A DNA stretch of 64,000 bases from Allomyces arbusculus (taxonomy: Eukaryota > Blastocladiomycota > Blastocladiomycetes > Blastocladiales > Blastocladiaceae): NCBI GenBank assembly GCA_027604705.1, contig JADHYV010000071.1, forward strand, positions 33,416 through 97,415, in the 5' to 3' direction. A program made the translations under genes and the position numbers. Under the pieces are notes generated by a model, which was given only the letters and a program-made list of their open reading frames with translations, did no database searches and had not been told where the DNA came from. Shown here piece by piece: positions 1 through 11,306 of this stretch; the stretch's first letter is position 1, and each line of letters begins with the position of its first letter.

Positions 1-131
1 TGCCCTTTTCGTTACTCCCCATGTCGGTCATTTCCGTTCCCCTCAGCCTCGTTCGGCATCCGTTCCGCCCCGTTCAATGCAAATCCCCGTCTCGTCGTGC
101 TTGCTTCTATTCCACGCGCAACCATCATCTA

Positions 132-2006
132 TCACTCGCTCTCCACCTCGGCCCCGACGCCGTCCCGCGCGTCGCGCCCCTGCACCAAGAAATTCGGCAC
201 ATGTACATACTGCGTATCGCGAGCCGTATCCAACAACTTCATCCGCAAAAACGCCTTCCCCGGCACCGTCTTCTGCTTCAACCACACCTCCTCCAGCACC
301 GAACCCCTTGGCACATGCCGCTCGACCACCTCGCGCACTGCCGTCCACACCGCGCCATGCTCGGTCACATCGCGCACCAAAACGCGCACGAGCCGGTGCA
401 CGTGGCCCATGATCAGCGCGTGGTAGAGCAGCACGGCCCCGGCGCGCATCGAGTCGGCCAGGATCGGCGAATGAGGGTGCAACTGGTCGATCAGCGCGGA
501 CCCGTGGACGGCAGCAAACGTGGCCGCGTGCAGATCGATCCCGCCAAAGTCGCGCACGGCGAACCCCGTGGGGTGGCCCGAGACCGGATCGAGTTGGACG
601 AGCGTGTTCTGCAAGTGCGCCTCGAACGCGAGCCCGTGGCGCAGATACGGCGGCAAGAACGCCGTCAGCAGCACGTTGGCGTACCGCGCAATCCATTCGT
701 GCTCGGTCCCCTTGGGCACGAACCGCGCCACGTGCGGGAGTTCCGCACTGCCAACGGCGTGTTCGACGAGCGCCGCACAGACCACGTAGCCCCGCGGCGT
801 ATTGAGCCGGAAAATCGCCGCGAGCGCCTTCGCCACGTCCGGGTCCGCGTGGACCGACCCGCACGCGGCCGGTTCCTCGAGGACCGTCAATACGTCCCTG
901 ACCTCGGTGGTCGCGAGCGCCGCGATCTGCGAGATCACGGGCCCGTTGTGCACGGAGGGGGCCGAGACGGTGCGTAACGCCGAGGTCGTCACGACAAACA
1001 CGGGTAACTTGATCGCGTACTGCGCAAGCGGCCAGGTGCGGTCCACGGGAACGACCGTGCGCAGCGACGCCTGCGCGGCACACTGGAGGGTCGCGGCCGT
1101 TGGCAGCAGGTGCGCGACTGGTGGCGGGAAGAGCGCGGCGACGACGGGCAAGTGCAGCGGGTGAATCGGGAGCAGCGTGCGCTCGGGGCCGTCGACAAGG
1201 GCGACCGCCTCCTTGGTCTCGGCGACCCGCGCGCGCACCCACGCGCGCATCGCCGGCTCGACTTCCGCACCAAACACGCCGTGCGCGCCGACCGCGGTGC
1301 GCAAGACCGCAACGAACCGGACCCCGGGGTACAGCTGCGCCTCGAGCGCGGCGCGCGACGTTACGTCCTCGTCGCGCACGGGGGAACGCGCGGCGCGCGC
1401 GCGGTGCATCGGGTGCATCGGGTGGCCCTCGACGACGGCGTGTTCCCAGACGACCGGGTCGTTGCTGAGCGACGGGGTTGCCGGGAGCGGGAGGGTGGAG
1501 ATGAGCGATTGCACCCGTGCCGAGACGGCGAGTTCGTGGGCGATGCGCGCGACAGCGGTAGGAGAGGTGAACGGTGTGGTACGGGAGGTGGCGAACGCGG
1601 TCCAGATGGCGGCCGGGTCGGACGAGGTGGAAAGTAACGAGGTGGACAGGACGACGTGTGGGCCGACGAGGTCGGTCGGGTCGAGGAACGCGATTGCGCG
1701 CGTGCCGGTGCCGGCGGGGACGGGACGCGGCGTGAGGAGGGCGTAGAGCGCCGTGTCCTTGTCGTCGGTGCCAAGCGGGACGAGCCTGGCAATGGGCCCA
1801 TGATCGAGGAGCAGCGCACGCACAGCGTCCGGGATCTCGGTGGGTAAGTGGATCGTGGCCGACGCGGCGAGCTGCTCGTTGATGAGCGCAGCAACGAGCC
1901 GGGCCGTCGTTGGCCAGCCGGGCGCTGTCGTCGTCGAGGTGGTTGCAGCCATCGTGGTCGTAATTGATTTCGTTCCTGCACGCAGGCCGACCGACGCGGC
2001 AGGCAC
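132..2006 (-). CDS. NRPS-independent siderophore (NIS) synthetase, IucA/IucC family
   Basis: The family makes siderophores by ATP-dependent adenylation of citrate or another carboxylate and its condensation with an amine or alcohol. Residues are counted from the Met at 2006. Seen: EGHPMHPMHR (~193-202, the GHPxHP nucleotide loop), IHPLHLPVV (~281), KLPVFVVTTSALRT (~333-346, the 'K..VTSALRT' signature), HLQN (~464) and RDFGG (~485-489), all in family order. An uninterrupted frame of 624 codons fits the usual 580-630. A second Met at 1952 (MAATTS) is equally plausible as the start. No signal peptide, so cytosolic. In Mucoromycota the known member is rhizoferrin synthetase (two citrates plus putrescine); a similar product here is inference. 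No transporter or reductase gene lies beside it. Family call firm, product unknown. Confidence 0.9.
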   Translation of the reverse strand: MPAASVGLRAGTKSITTTMAATTSTTTAPGWPTTARLVAALINEQLAASATIHLPTEIPDAVRALLLDHGPIARLVPLGTDDKDTALYALLTPRPVPAGTGTRAIAFLDPTDLVGPHVVLSTSLLSTSSDPAAIWTAFATSRTTPFTSPTAVARIAHELAVSARVQSLISTLPLPATPSLSNDPVVWEHAVVEGHPMHPMHRARAARSPVRDEDVTSRAALEAQLYPGVRFVAVLRTAVGAHGVFGAEVEPAMRAWVRARVAETKEAVALVDGPERTLLPIHPLHLPVVAALFPPPVAHLLPTAATLQCAAQASLRTVVPVDRTWPLAQYAIKLPVFVVTTSALRTVSAPSVHNGPVISQIAALATTEVRDVLTVLEEPAACGSVHADPDVAKALAAIFRLNTPRGYVVCAALVEHAVGSAELPHVARFVPKGTEHEWIARYANVLLTAFLPPYLRHGLAFEAHLQNTLVQLDPVSGHPTGFAVRDFGGIDLHAATFAAVHGSALIDQLHPHSPILADSMRAGAVLLYHALIMGHVHRLVRVLVRDVTEHGAVWTAVREVVERHVPRGSVLEEVWLKQKTVPGKAFLRMKLLDTARDTQYVHVPNFLVQGRDARDGVGAEVESE

Positions 2007-3156
2007 TGGCCGCTACTTGAAGTTCTCTGCACTCGCTCCTCCTGGTCGCCGTCGACGAAATCGTGATCGTGCAAGGTTGCTGCTGGTCGGCCGAGCGGGG
2101 GCGTGCCAAGTGCCGGTGCTTGATCAGATTATGTGTCCCGGGTCGGCGGCAGGCGCCCCTTCGGCGCGCCGTAGTTGGTCATCGACAGCCGATCAAGTGC
2201 TTGCTCGGTCGCTCATGGTCTCGATGGGCCTCGATGAGGGTCTTTCGAGCAAGATGCGGCCGACCAGGACGACGACGAGGATGACGACGAGGACGAGGAC
2301 GAACTGGCGTGCAGTCGACTCGGCGGTGGATTTGTCTTTCAGCAGATTTTGGGTGTAAGATGTTTACGCCTTCGCAGACAAATATCTCCATTTGCTTTCA
2401 ATCACATCACGTCGAACTCTTGCGATCCGCGCGTGCCGGCGCGACCGCGCTTTCCGGTCGGCACCGCGCGCACCGGCTTATCCAACTTGCGGCATTCGGA
2501 TGGGTCGGCCCGCGCGACTCCAGCGTTGGCCATGGCGCGCGCCGAAAATACGGTCGGTGGTGGTGCTGCTGCTAGTCGAGGTGGTTTGGGTGTTGACAGT
2601 CGGGCCTCCAGGTTGCCTCCAGCCGGCAGGTGCAGGCCTGCACCAGCAGCGAACCCCGCTGGCCCGGAACGACCAGTGTCTCTCCTGAAATTGAGCGCCG
2701 GAGCGACGAGAGCTCCTTCATGGTCGTGCCTTGAACAAGCCATGGAGATCGTCGCCGTGGCCAGGTGTTGTGAGTGGATGTCACAATGGGAGACGTGTGC
2801 GTTGCCGAAGCGCCGGCTTCTTCGCAACGACACCCTCTCCACCACGCGAAAATAAATAACGAACACGCCCACCTCCCGCAGGGACGGGCCTTCCCGCTCT
2901 CTCTTCTCTCACTCTCCCTCTTTCGCTGATTCGGTCCTCGGATCGCGACCTGACGAGCAAACCACCAAGAAAGGAGTTGTGCTGAGCGCGTTGCACGCCT
3001 CCCGCACCACGTTCAACCTTCAAGTTGCTGCAAGCAGGAACCCCGCACTGCAGGAAACGAAATCGAACCACGCACCAGTGGACATACTGCCATCACTTGG
3101 CAGACTCTGGGCCGAGCTCAACTTCCCGACCCGTTCCACGTCGATTCCAAATCATA
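2007..3156. other. Divergent intergenic region
   Basis: Shared upstream region of the siderophore synthetase (-) and the thioesterase (+). Open frames on both strands look like composition artefacts without domain signatures. No RNA gene or iron-responsive GATA cluster was recognised by eye. Confidence 0.5.
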
Positions 3157-4733
3157 ATGTCTGCGCCAAAGTCGCCGCCCGCGCGCAGCGACCATGCCGA
3201 GAACCCTCGACCGGCCCCAGGATCCGCCGCTGCGGCCCGCGCGGGTGCCAACGCGTCGTCGTCTTCGACCGGACGCGCTCCCGCTCCCGCTCCTGTCTCT
3301 CCTCCCGCGTCCGCGACCCACGACGCGACGCACGACCACGGTATTCCGCTCGTGCGCAAGGCCCCGACCATCTCCGCCAGCGGCACCACTCCGACAACCA
3401 TGCCGCCGCCGCTCCCATCACAGACGCTGACCGCGTACGGCCCCAACCCGCCCGCGCCGCGGATCGAAGACTCGCTTCGACTCGAGGAACTTGACAAGAA
3501 CCTGTTCCGGTGCCACCCGGAACACTTGTGGCTGCCCGTCGGTTCGCGCGGCGTGTTCGGCGGGCAAATTATTGGTCTGGCGCTGGTCGCGGCGACCCAT
3601 ACCGTTCCGCGCGCGTTTTCCGTGCACTCGCTGCACAGCTACTTTTTGCTCGGCGGCGACAACACGAAACCGATTCTCTTCCATGTGACGCCGATGCGCG
3701 ACGCGCGGTCGTTTATGACGCGGCAAGTCACGGCGAACCAGGACGGGAAGCCCATTTTCGTGATGCTGTGCTCGTTTATGCGCGGCGAGGACCGCGCGCT
3801 CGTGCATCAGTACCAAATGCCGACGCCATTTGTCGACCCAGAGTCGTTGCCCACGCGCGAACAGGTGTTTACCGGCTGGTTGGACCGCGTGCCAGCCAAG
3901 TACCACGACGGGATTCGTGAGCGGTTGGCGGAACCAATACCGGTGGATATGCGGTTTGTCGCGCCCACGCGGCCGACTGATTACACGTTCCCGAAACGCA
4001 AGGATCCGCGCGCGTTGGTCTGGATGAAGTCAAAGACCAAGTTGCCGGCTGACCAGGCGCTGCATAATTGCGTGGCCGCGTATTGCTCGGATCACCATTG
4101 TACGTTATTTTCCGGGTCGGGTCGTGCTTGTTCACCGTGTCTTTGTTGGTGCTGACGCGTTTGAACGGGGCAGTGGTTTGGACGACGCTCTACCCGCACG
4201 CCGTGACTGGCTGGACCAACCCGAAACTTAACATGATCATGTCGCTCGACCACTCGTACGTTGCCTTCTCCACCCCCTCTCCCGTTCTTTGTCCGGTTCC
4301 TGACTTTGACCCCTCCTCGCCCTCCACCTGCAGGATCTGGTTCCACGCCGACTTCCGCGCTGACGACTGGCTCCTCTACGAAATGGAATCGCCACGCGCG
4401 TCGGGCAACCGCGGCCTGGCGCTCGGCCGACTCTGGGCGAAAGACGGCACGCTCGTCATGTCGTGCGCTCAGGAAGGCCTGATCCGCGCCACGTTTGCAC
4501 CCGACAAGCCCCTGTCGGTCCCGCCGCTCGAGGGCGTGGACGACCGCGGCGTGGCGGTCTTGAACGCACCGCTGACGGACTCGCCGCTGGACGAGATTAA
4601 CCGCAACACGCGCAAGTTGCCGCCGACGTACGTGGTCGTCCCGCAGGAGATGGTCAAGGGGTTGAAGGAGATGGGGGAGAAGCGCAGCAAGGGGGTGAGC
4701 ACGGAGGGGGTGCCGAAGGCAACCAAGCTGTGA
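3157..4733 (+). CDS. Acyl-CoA thioesterase, TesB/ACOT8 family
   Basis: Hydrolyses acyl-CoA to free acid and CoA; fungal and animal relatives are usually peroxisomal. Three exons fit: 3157-4099, 4174-4255 and 4334-4733. Introns are GTACGT...CAG and GTACGT...CAG. The product is 474 aa with a disordered Pro/Ala-rich start of about 105 residues. Two hot-dog halves follow: the first with RGVFGGQIIGLAL and SVHSLHSYFLLGGD, the second with NMIMSLDHS, IWFHADFRADDWLLYEMES and SCAQEGLIR. The expected Asp/Ser-or-Thr/Gln catalytic set is seen in SLDHS, in the Ser/Gly-rich segment after DWLLYE, and in CAQEG. The C-terminus is TKL, only loosely like a PTS1 signal, so peroxisomal location is likely but not shown. 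The Met at 3157 was chosen because upstream frame lacks family similarity. Confidence 0.9.
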
Positions 4734-5138
4734 GGAGGCCGAGGGCGCGCGTGGAGCGCGTCCGAAGTGGATGAGAGGGTCGCGGAAGGAGGGAATCCAT
4801 AAACATGATGACTTGACGCTCATCTGTCCCGTGGTGGTGGTGGCCGTTGCCGGTGCAAATCGCGACAGGGCCACGCTTCGACATGGGAGAAAACACAAGT
4901 TCATTTCCAACGTTCAAAAAGCACACCCAAAAAAAAAACTGGCTCACGCCGACGATGGCGATGCAGCACGGCATGGCACGGCATGGCACGGCACGGCAGA
5001 GCATGTCAGGCCATGTCTGGCACCGGGCGGCAGCGTTTCGCGACCCAGTTCATTGCGCACGAGTTCATTGCGCCGGTCAAAGCTTGCACGCGTCGCAGTG
5101 CGCCGTACTCGAGCGCGCAACTCCAACGACGGCGGTCA
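4734..5138. other. Intergenic region between convergent genes
   Basis: 3' flanks of the thioesterase (+) and the small membrane protein (-). It holds an A9 run near 4929 and a tandem GGCATGGCAC-type short repeat around 4970-5005. No gene seen. Confidence 0.5.
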
Positions 5139-5423
5139 TCACTCGCCCAGCACAAACTTGCGGTCGAGCTGCTGGAAAAGCGCGAGGCACGCGACGTAGC
5201 CTGTCAGGAACCCGACGCCGGCAAACGCAGCGTGACGGCCGCCGAGCGGTGCGTTCTGGTAGAGTATGGCGCTGTCAGCTCGAATGTTGTGGAGGAAGAT
5301 GATTGCAAGGGTCGCGATGGTCGGACGTACTCGGTAGTACCGCACGGCAAACGAGTACCCGCCGTACCCGACGCCCACGCCGCCGGCGAGTGAAATCGTG
5401 TTGACGATCTTGTTGACGCCCAT
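5139..5423 (-). CDS. Small hydrophobic protein, unrecognised
   Basis: Single-exon frame of 94 codons starting MGVNKIVNT and ending KFVLGE. A Gly/Tyr-rich amphipathic start (~12-30) is followed by two probable membrane segments, about 34-46 (PTIATLAIIFLHNI) and 65-85 (AAFAGVGFLTGYVACLAL). Both loops are short and basic, which would suit an organelle inner-membrane or ER protein. I do not recognise a family. Support is the coherent hydrophobic pattern and lack of low-complexity bias, unlike the spurious frames nearby. It lies head-to-tail upstream of ATP1 on the same strand's 3' side; no functional link is implied. Confidence 0.6.
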   Translation of the reverse strand: MGVNKIVNTISLAGGVGVGYGGYSFAVRYYRVRPTIATLAIIFLHNIRADSAILYQNAPLGGRHAAFAGVGFLTGYVACLALFQQLDRKFVLGE

Positions 5424-5946
5424 AGTTGTTCGGTCGGTATTGAGGGTTGGTGAGGGTGAAGACCAGTCAAGTACGAAACTGGCCGAGCAATGGCGGTGCT
5501 GCTGCCGCTTTCGTTGGGCTCACAGGTCGTCGGCAAGAAGGCAGCGCTGAAGGACCCTGCTGGTGCTGCTGCTGTTGGTCCAAGCTGCGGGCGTCAGGAC
5601 CGCAGGTCGAAAGGGTGACCGGAGTTGATGGAGAGGAGAGAAACTGCGGGGAGAAGCGATCGGCCCAGGTCAGAGCGTCAACAAACACCCGTCGCGGTCA
5701 CGACCTGTGCATTTCGTTGCCACCGGTCCATGCCTGCCCATGATCTCAGTGTGCTCTTGTTGCCAACGGCGCTGGTCGCGCGATTCCGGACGGGGAAACA
5801 ATGTCGAGCGATGCCTCGGGATAGGGGGAAACGAGTGGACCTCAACAACAAGCAAGGGGTCAAAGAAGACAAACAACGCATTGCCTATTTCCAATTACGC
5901 ATTCGGCACGAAAACACGCAACGCTATCCTCGTCCATTGTTTCAAT
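5424..5946. other. Intergenic region 3' of ATP1
   Basis: Upstream of the small membrane protein and downstream of the ATP1 stop. No TATA element, RNA gene or conserved frame recognised. Confidence 0.4.
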
Positions 5947-7773
5947 TTAGGCAAACGACTTGGCAAAGTCCTCGCACACCTGCGCGAGCTTCGCCTCGGT
6001 CTCGGCCGAGAGCTTGCCCTCGGTGCGGATCGTGGCGAGCAAGTCGGCGTGCGACGCCTTGAGGTGCGGCAGGAAGGCCTGCTCAAACTCGACAATGCGC
6101 TTCGTGTCGACGCGGTCGAGGTGGCCCTTGACACCGGCAAAGATCAGGGCGACCTGGTCCTCGACGGCGAGCGGCTTGTACTGCGGCTGCTTGAGCAGCT
6201 CCGTGAGACGCGCGCCACGGCCGAGCAGGAACTGCGTCGACGCGTCGAGATCCGAACCGAACTGTGCGAAGGCAGCGACTTCACGGTACTGCGCGAGGAA
6301 GAGCTTGAGCGAACCAGCGACCTGCTTCATGGCCTTGATCTGCGCGGCCGAACCGACACGCGAGACCGACAGACCGACGTTGATGGCCGGGCGAATACCC
6401 TTGAAGAAGAGCTCAGCCTCAAGGAAGATCTGGCCGTCGGTAATCGAAATGACGTTGGTCGGAATGTAGGCCGACACATCACCACCCTGCGTCTCAATGA
6501 CGGGCAGCGCCGTGAGCGAACCGGCACCGAACTCGTCCGACATCTTGGCGGCGCGCTCGAGCAGACGCGAGTGCAGGTAGAAGACGTCACCAGGGTAGGC
6601 CTCACGACCGGGCGGACGACGCAGCAGCAGCGACATCTGACGGTAGGCGACGGCCTGCTTCGACAGATCGTCGTAGATGATCAGCGCATGCTTGCCGTTG
6701 TCACGGAACCACTCGCCCATGGCGCAACCCGAGTAGGGGGCCAAGAACTGGAGCGGGGCCGCCTCCGAGGCCGTAGCGGCAACGACGATCGAGTACTTGA
6801 GCGCGTCGTTCTCCTCGAGCGTCTGCACAAACTGCGCGACCGTCGAGCGCTTCTGGCCAACAGCAACGTAGACACAGTAGAGCTTCTTGGCCTCCTCGTT
6901 GCCGTCGTTCCAGCGCTTCTGGTTGATGATCGTGTCGAGCGCGACGGCCGTCTTACCCGTCTGACGATCGCCAATGATCAACTCACGCTGACCACGGCCA
7001 ATCGGCACCATCGAGTCAATGCACTTGATACCGGTCTGCATCGGCTCGTGGACCGACTTGCGCGGGATAATACCGGGCGCCTTGACCTGGACACGCGTCG
7101 ACTTGACGTTCTTCAGCGGACCCTTGCCGTCGATCGGGTTGCCAAGACCATCCACGACACGGCCGAGCAGACCCTCGCCGACCGGGACGTCGACAATCTT
7201 GCCCGTACGCTTGACGGTGTCGCCCTCCTTGATCAGACGATCGTTACCGAACACGACAACACCGACGTTGTCGGGCTCGAGGTTGAGCGCCATACCCTAT
7301 ATGAAAACGGTTCGCCGCGCGGTCAATCTACCGGGGCCCTTTGCTCGTTCACGCACGCACGAAGCGGAAAACAGGAAGCGTACCTTGATGCCCGACGAGA
7401 ACTCGACCATCTCCTCGGCCTGGACGTTCTTGAGGCCGTAGACGCGCGCAATACCGTCACCAATCGTGAGGACGCGGCCCGTCTCCTGAATGTCAGCGGC
7501 GGCATTGGCGCCGAGGATGCGGTCCTCGAGAATCGACGAGAGCTCCGACGCGCCGGGCTTGGCAGCGGCGAGGCGCAGCGACGCCGTCGAGAAGGCGCGG
7601 AGCGCGGCGGGGCGCGCCTGTAAAGGGGAGAGAGGAAAGGGGGAGGAGTGGTCAGTGGGTTGGCCGAGGAGCCGTGATCTGGGCGACCAGCCGGTCCGTC
7701 GGCGGTGCGTGAGCCGTGGGCCACTTACGTAGGCGGCGCGCGCGGCGGCGCGGGCAACGGTACTGAGCGACAT
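5947..7773 (-). CDS. ATP1: Mitochondrial F1 ATP synthase subunit alpha
   Basis: Non-catalytic nucleotide-binding subunit of the F1 head in the mitochondrial matrix. Exons (transcript order): 7729-7773, 7384-7617 and 5947-7296, with introns GTAAGT...CAG and GTACGC...TAG. These join in phase to 542 aa. The first ~35 residues ([15 protein letters not shown], then Ala/Arg/Ser-rich) are a typical presequence, split by intron 1. The mature part begins near [15 protein letters not shown]. Walker A is GDRQTGKTA, Walker B is ALIIYDD, and the alpha/beta signature is [17 protein letters not shown]. The second junction restores [15 protein letters not shown], which is invariant in the family. Strong codon bias fits high expression. 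Head-to-head with NAT9. Confidence 0.98.
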
Positions 7774-8206
7774 GGTGCAGGTGGTCGCGCGCGTGCTCGT
7801 GCGATAGATGGCGAGCAGCCGGCAGCGGGATGAGGTCGGCTCGGCAGTGGTGGCCGCGAGAAGGCGTGTTGTGGAGCGCGGGCTCATCGCGTGCGCTCAC
7901 CTGACCAGAAGGCAAGCCGGCCGCTCTTTGACAGAGCGAAACAATTCACGGCTATCGTTGTCAGGCTATCAACTTTACGCCGCGTCGCTCTGATCAGAAG
8001 CGATCGGGCAAACGAAGCAAACGACCAAGTCGAAAGCGCTTCACGGTGCTTGACCGACGCTGGCGCTTCCACCTCAGCATCAGCAAAGGACGACCGCTTG
8101 CTCACAACCGCTATCGATTGAACGGCAGCAACCCGCCGAGCTCGAGAGGATCAGCAGCTCGTCCGCGCGAAGCAGCTGCGTTTCGACCACGACCCCTCCC
8201 GGCATC
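7774..8206. promoter_or_regulatory. Shared divergent promoter region of ATP1 and NAT9
   Basis: 433 bp between the two start codons, transcribed outward in both directions. There is no clear TATA box. The stretch near 7900-8060 is AT-richer than the genes. Regulatory role is inferred from layout only. Confidence 0.4.
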
Positions 8207-9221
<1,015 letters not shown>

Positions 9222-10093
9222 TTGCTGCTTGATGAGAATACAGTGGTCCAGCGCATCTCAAAAAGAATCTCCGATCAACCTCAATAATTTTCCCAACTCT
9301 CGAGAGCGCGCGATTTTGGATGCCGCAAACATGACGCGAGGTCAGGAATGAGCCGACTTGGAGCAAGGAAATAGACACCAGTTCCACTGCCTTGACAGTC
9401 AAACGAAAGTGGATTGAACCGCTAGTCTCACTCTCCCAACACAATAAAAAGTGGAAAAACAAATTCAGACCTGATATAATTGATGTCATGATGCTACCAG
9501 CGATTTGCTGCTGTTTCAGGGAGTACATACAAACCAGTTCGCGTCCACCATGTGATCAGTGGGTCAGAAGAGCCAATCCAACCTTTGCTCCAATTATGAT
9601 GGGGCGCAACAGATGAACTCAACTTCGTAACTGATGTGGGCGTATGGTGTAGAGACGAGGTTGATCAGCAAACTCCTTATGCCACGGTGTGACAAGATTG
9701 CCACTAGGAGACACAAATATGCGAAACAAGCCTTGTGTCAGGTCGCTCAAGGACCATGGTGGTGGTGGCTCGCTAAAAATGGGTATGTCCAACCCTTCGC
9801 CCACCATAACTCGAACTGGACACTCTGCAGGAATGCACGGAGCGCCATGAAAGGGGATGCTCAAGGCGCCCCTGGACATGCAGTCCAGAATGCTACATCA
9901 CCCCCCTCCACCCAATCAACCTGGCAAACTCAGTGGATCAGCGCCTTGGAGAATTTCCGCGACGCGCTGGCGGGCCGAGAGCCGCGCGTAGCAAACGGCG
10001 CGCATCGCGGCTCGCGATGGCGACGACGTGGCGGACCACACCGGCGGGCCTCGGCCACTGTGCCCCGTAGCTGCTTGCCACCGCGCTTGGCAT

Positions 10094-10165
10094 GGGCGTA
10101 TGGTGTAGTGGTATCATGCTTGTTTTGGGTACAAGAGGTCTCGGGTTCGATCCCCGATTCGCCCC
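10094..10165 (+). tRNA. tRNA-Pro (UGG)
   Basis: 72 nt cloverleaf. The acceptor stem GGGCGTA pairs with TTCGCCC (one U-U mismatch). The anticodon stem CTTGT/ACAAG holds the loop TTTGGGT, anticodon TGG. The T arm is CGGGTTCGATCCCCG. No intron. A near relative lies at 32559. Confidence 0.9.
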
Positions 10166-10565
10166 TGAACTGTGAGCGAAGTCTTTTTGTACTTTTGCAA
10201 TTGAGTTCGCTGTCACGCGGTCTTGTTCATGAAGCCCTCATAGGTGTATGGTTGCACTCAGATCAAGACCCTGATGCCATGTCGCCGTCTGCACCTGCTG
10301 GCCAAAACGAGATTGAAAGTGTGATTTATGCATTATTGTACAAATTTAAAATGTCAAGTGTGGTTGGCCTTGCTTCATGCTCTTGGTGTGAGCTTGCTGG
10401 TTTGTTTTTCAACCAGCAACGCCTCTGTCTGGTTTGAATCGTTTGGAGGCCATTGCAGCCTGCAGGCCGGATTGATCAATCTGGAGGAAATCTTTGAGCC
10501 TCGTCCAGATGTATATATATAACGCCATACGTTTCCTGAGCACCAGCCAACATCTGGGAAATTTC

Positions 10566-10647
10566 GACAACGTGTCCGAGTGGTTAAGGAGATTGACTAG
10601 AAATCAATTAGGCTCTGCCTGCACAGGTTCGAATCCTGTCGTTGTCG
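10566..10647 (+). tRNA. tRNA-Ser (AGA)
   Basis: 82 nt type II cloverleaf: acceptor GACAACG/CGTTGTC, anticodon loop CTAGAAA (AGA, read IGA), long variable arm, T arm ACAGGTTCGAATCCTGT, discriminator G. The same gene recurs at 40633 and, with one visible change, at 45151. Confidence 0.95.
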
Positions 10648-11306
10648 CTCACTTTCCGGCTACAAGGGTGTGCATTGACTCACAAGTTGCATAGCTGCGA
10701 CGGCTCTGCAGCCTGATTTTTTTGTTCCGCCTTGCAGGTGTTGTCTTTGAATGCATCTAGTTGCATAAGCTAGTTTTCTCCAACTTTTCTGCAAGGACAC
10801 GAGTCATAGTCCTGTGGGGCTGTGGACGATCATGCATGCACCTGCAATAATGAGCGTGAAATAAGCAGAACCGGACTTGTTTGACAAGCAAGGGGATGTT
10901 GAAAAACCTCGTGCTGCTGCTCTTGTCCATGGTTTTGTTGACACAGACCGCTCTTGTCTTCCTGCCCATCACAACAACCATCAAGCGCCTCATGCCTCAT
11001 GCCCAAGTCATAGAGCGGCCAGAGGCAGGTTCAGAGCCAACACGCAAGTCATCCCTGCTCTTGCAAGTCGTTGGTCGTGTGTGCTGGCTGACATGTAACA
11101 AACAAGTATGTGCGCCCTTTGGCCGCAACAACACTCGTTTGAGGGGAAGAGTGCTGCTCATGACAGTACCCAAACAACCGTGCCAAAAGGCCGTCAAGTC
11201 CATTAAAAACATTATACGATTTCACTGCCACAACTTCAGCGCTTGACACCACGATCAAAATTTGACCAAAGAGAATGACGATCTCACCTCACTCTGCACC
11301 CTACTC

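Larger units (their letters stand above)
9222..11306. other. AT-richer island with two tRNA genes
   Basis: Base composition falls visibly against the flanking genes and no credible protein frame is found. It holds tRNA-Pro and tRNA-Ser, and at about 9633-9649 a copy of the first ~15 nt of that tRNA-Pro (TGGGCGTATGGTGTAG) followed by unrelated sequence. Otherwise nothing recognised. Confidence 0.6.

Noticed and set aside
43-2109. 688-codon frame overlapping the siderophore synthetase on the same strand
   Set aside because: Arg/Ala/Pro-dominated shadow frame without motifs; the adjacent frame has all NIS motifs.
4100-4333. Frameshifts in the thioesterase gene
   Set aside because: Two short introns with GTACGT donors and CAG acceptors restore frame and family sequence, so no lesion is needed.
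5707-7623. 638-codon plus-strand open frame opposite ATP1
   Set aside because: It is the exact antisense of ATP1, crosses its introns, and is Arg/Leu/Glu-rich as expected for the complement of a highly biased gene.
9222-11306. Transposable element in the tRNA island
   Set aside because: No transposase, reverse transcriptase, terminal repeats or target-site duplications were recognised; low GC alone is not evidence.
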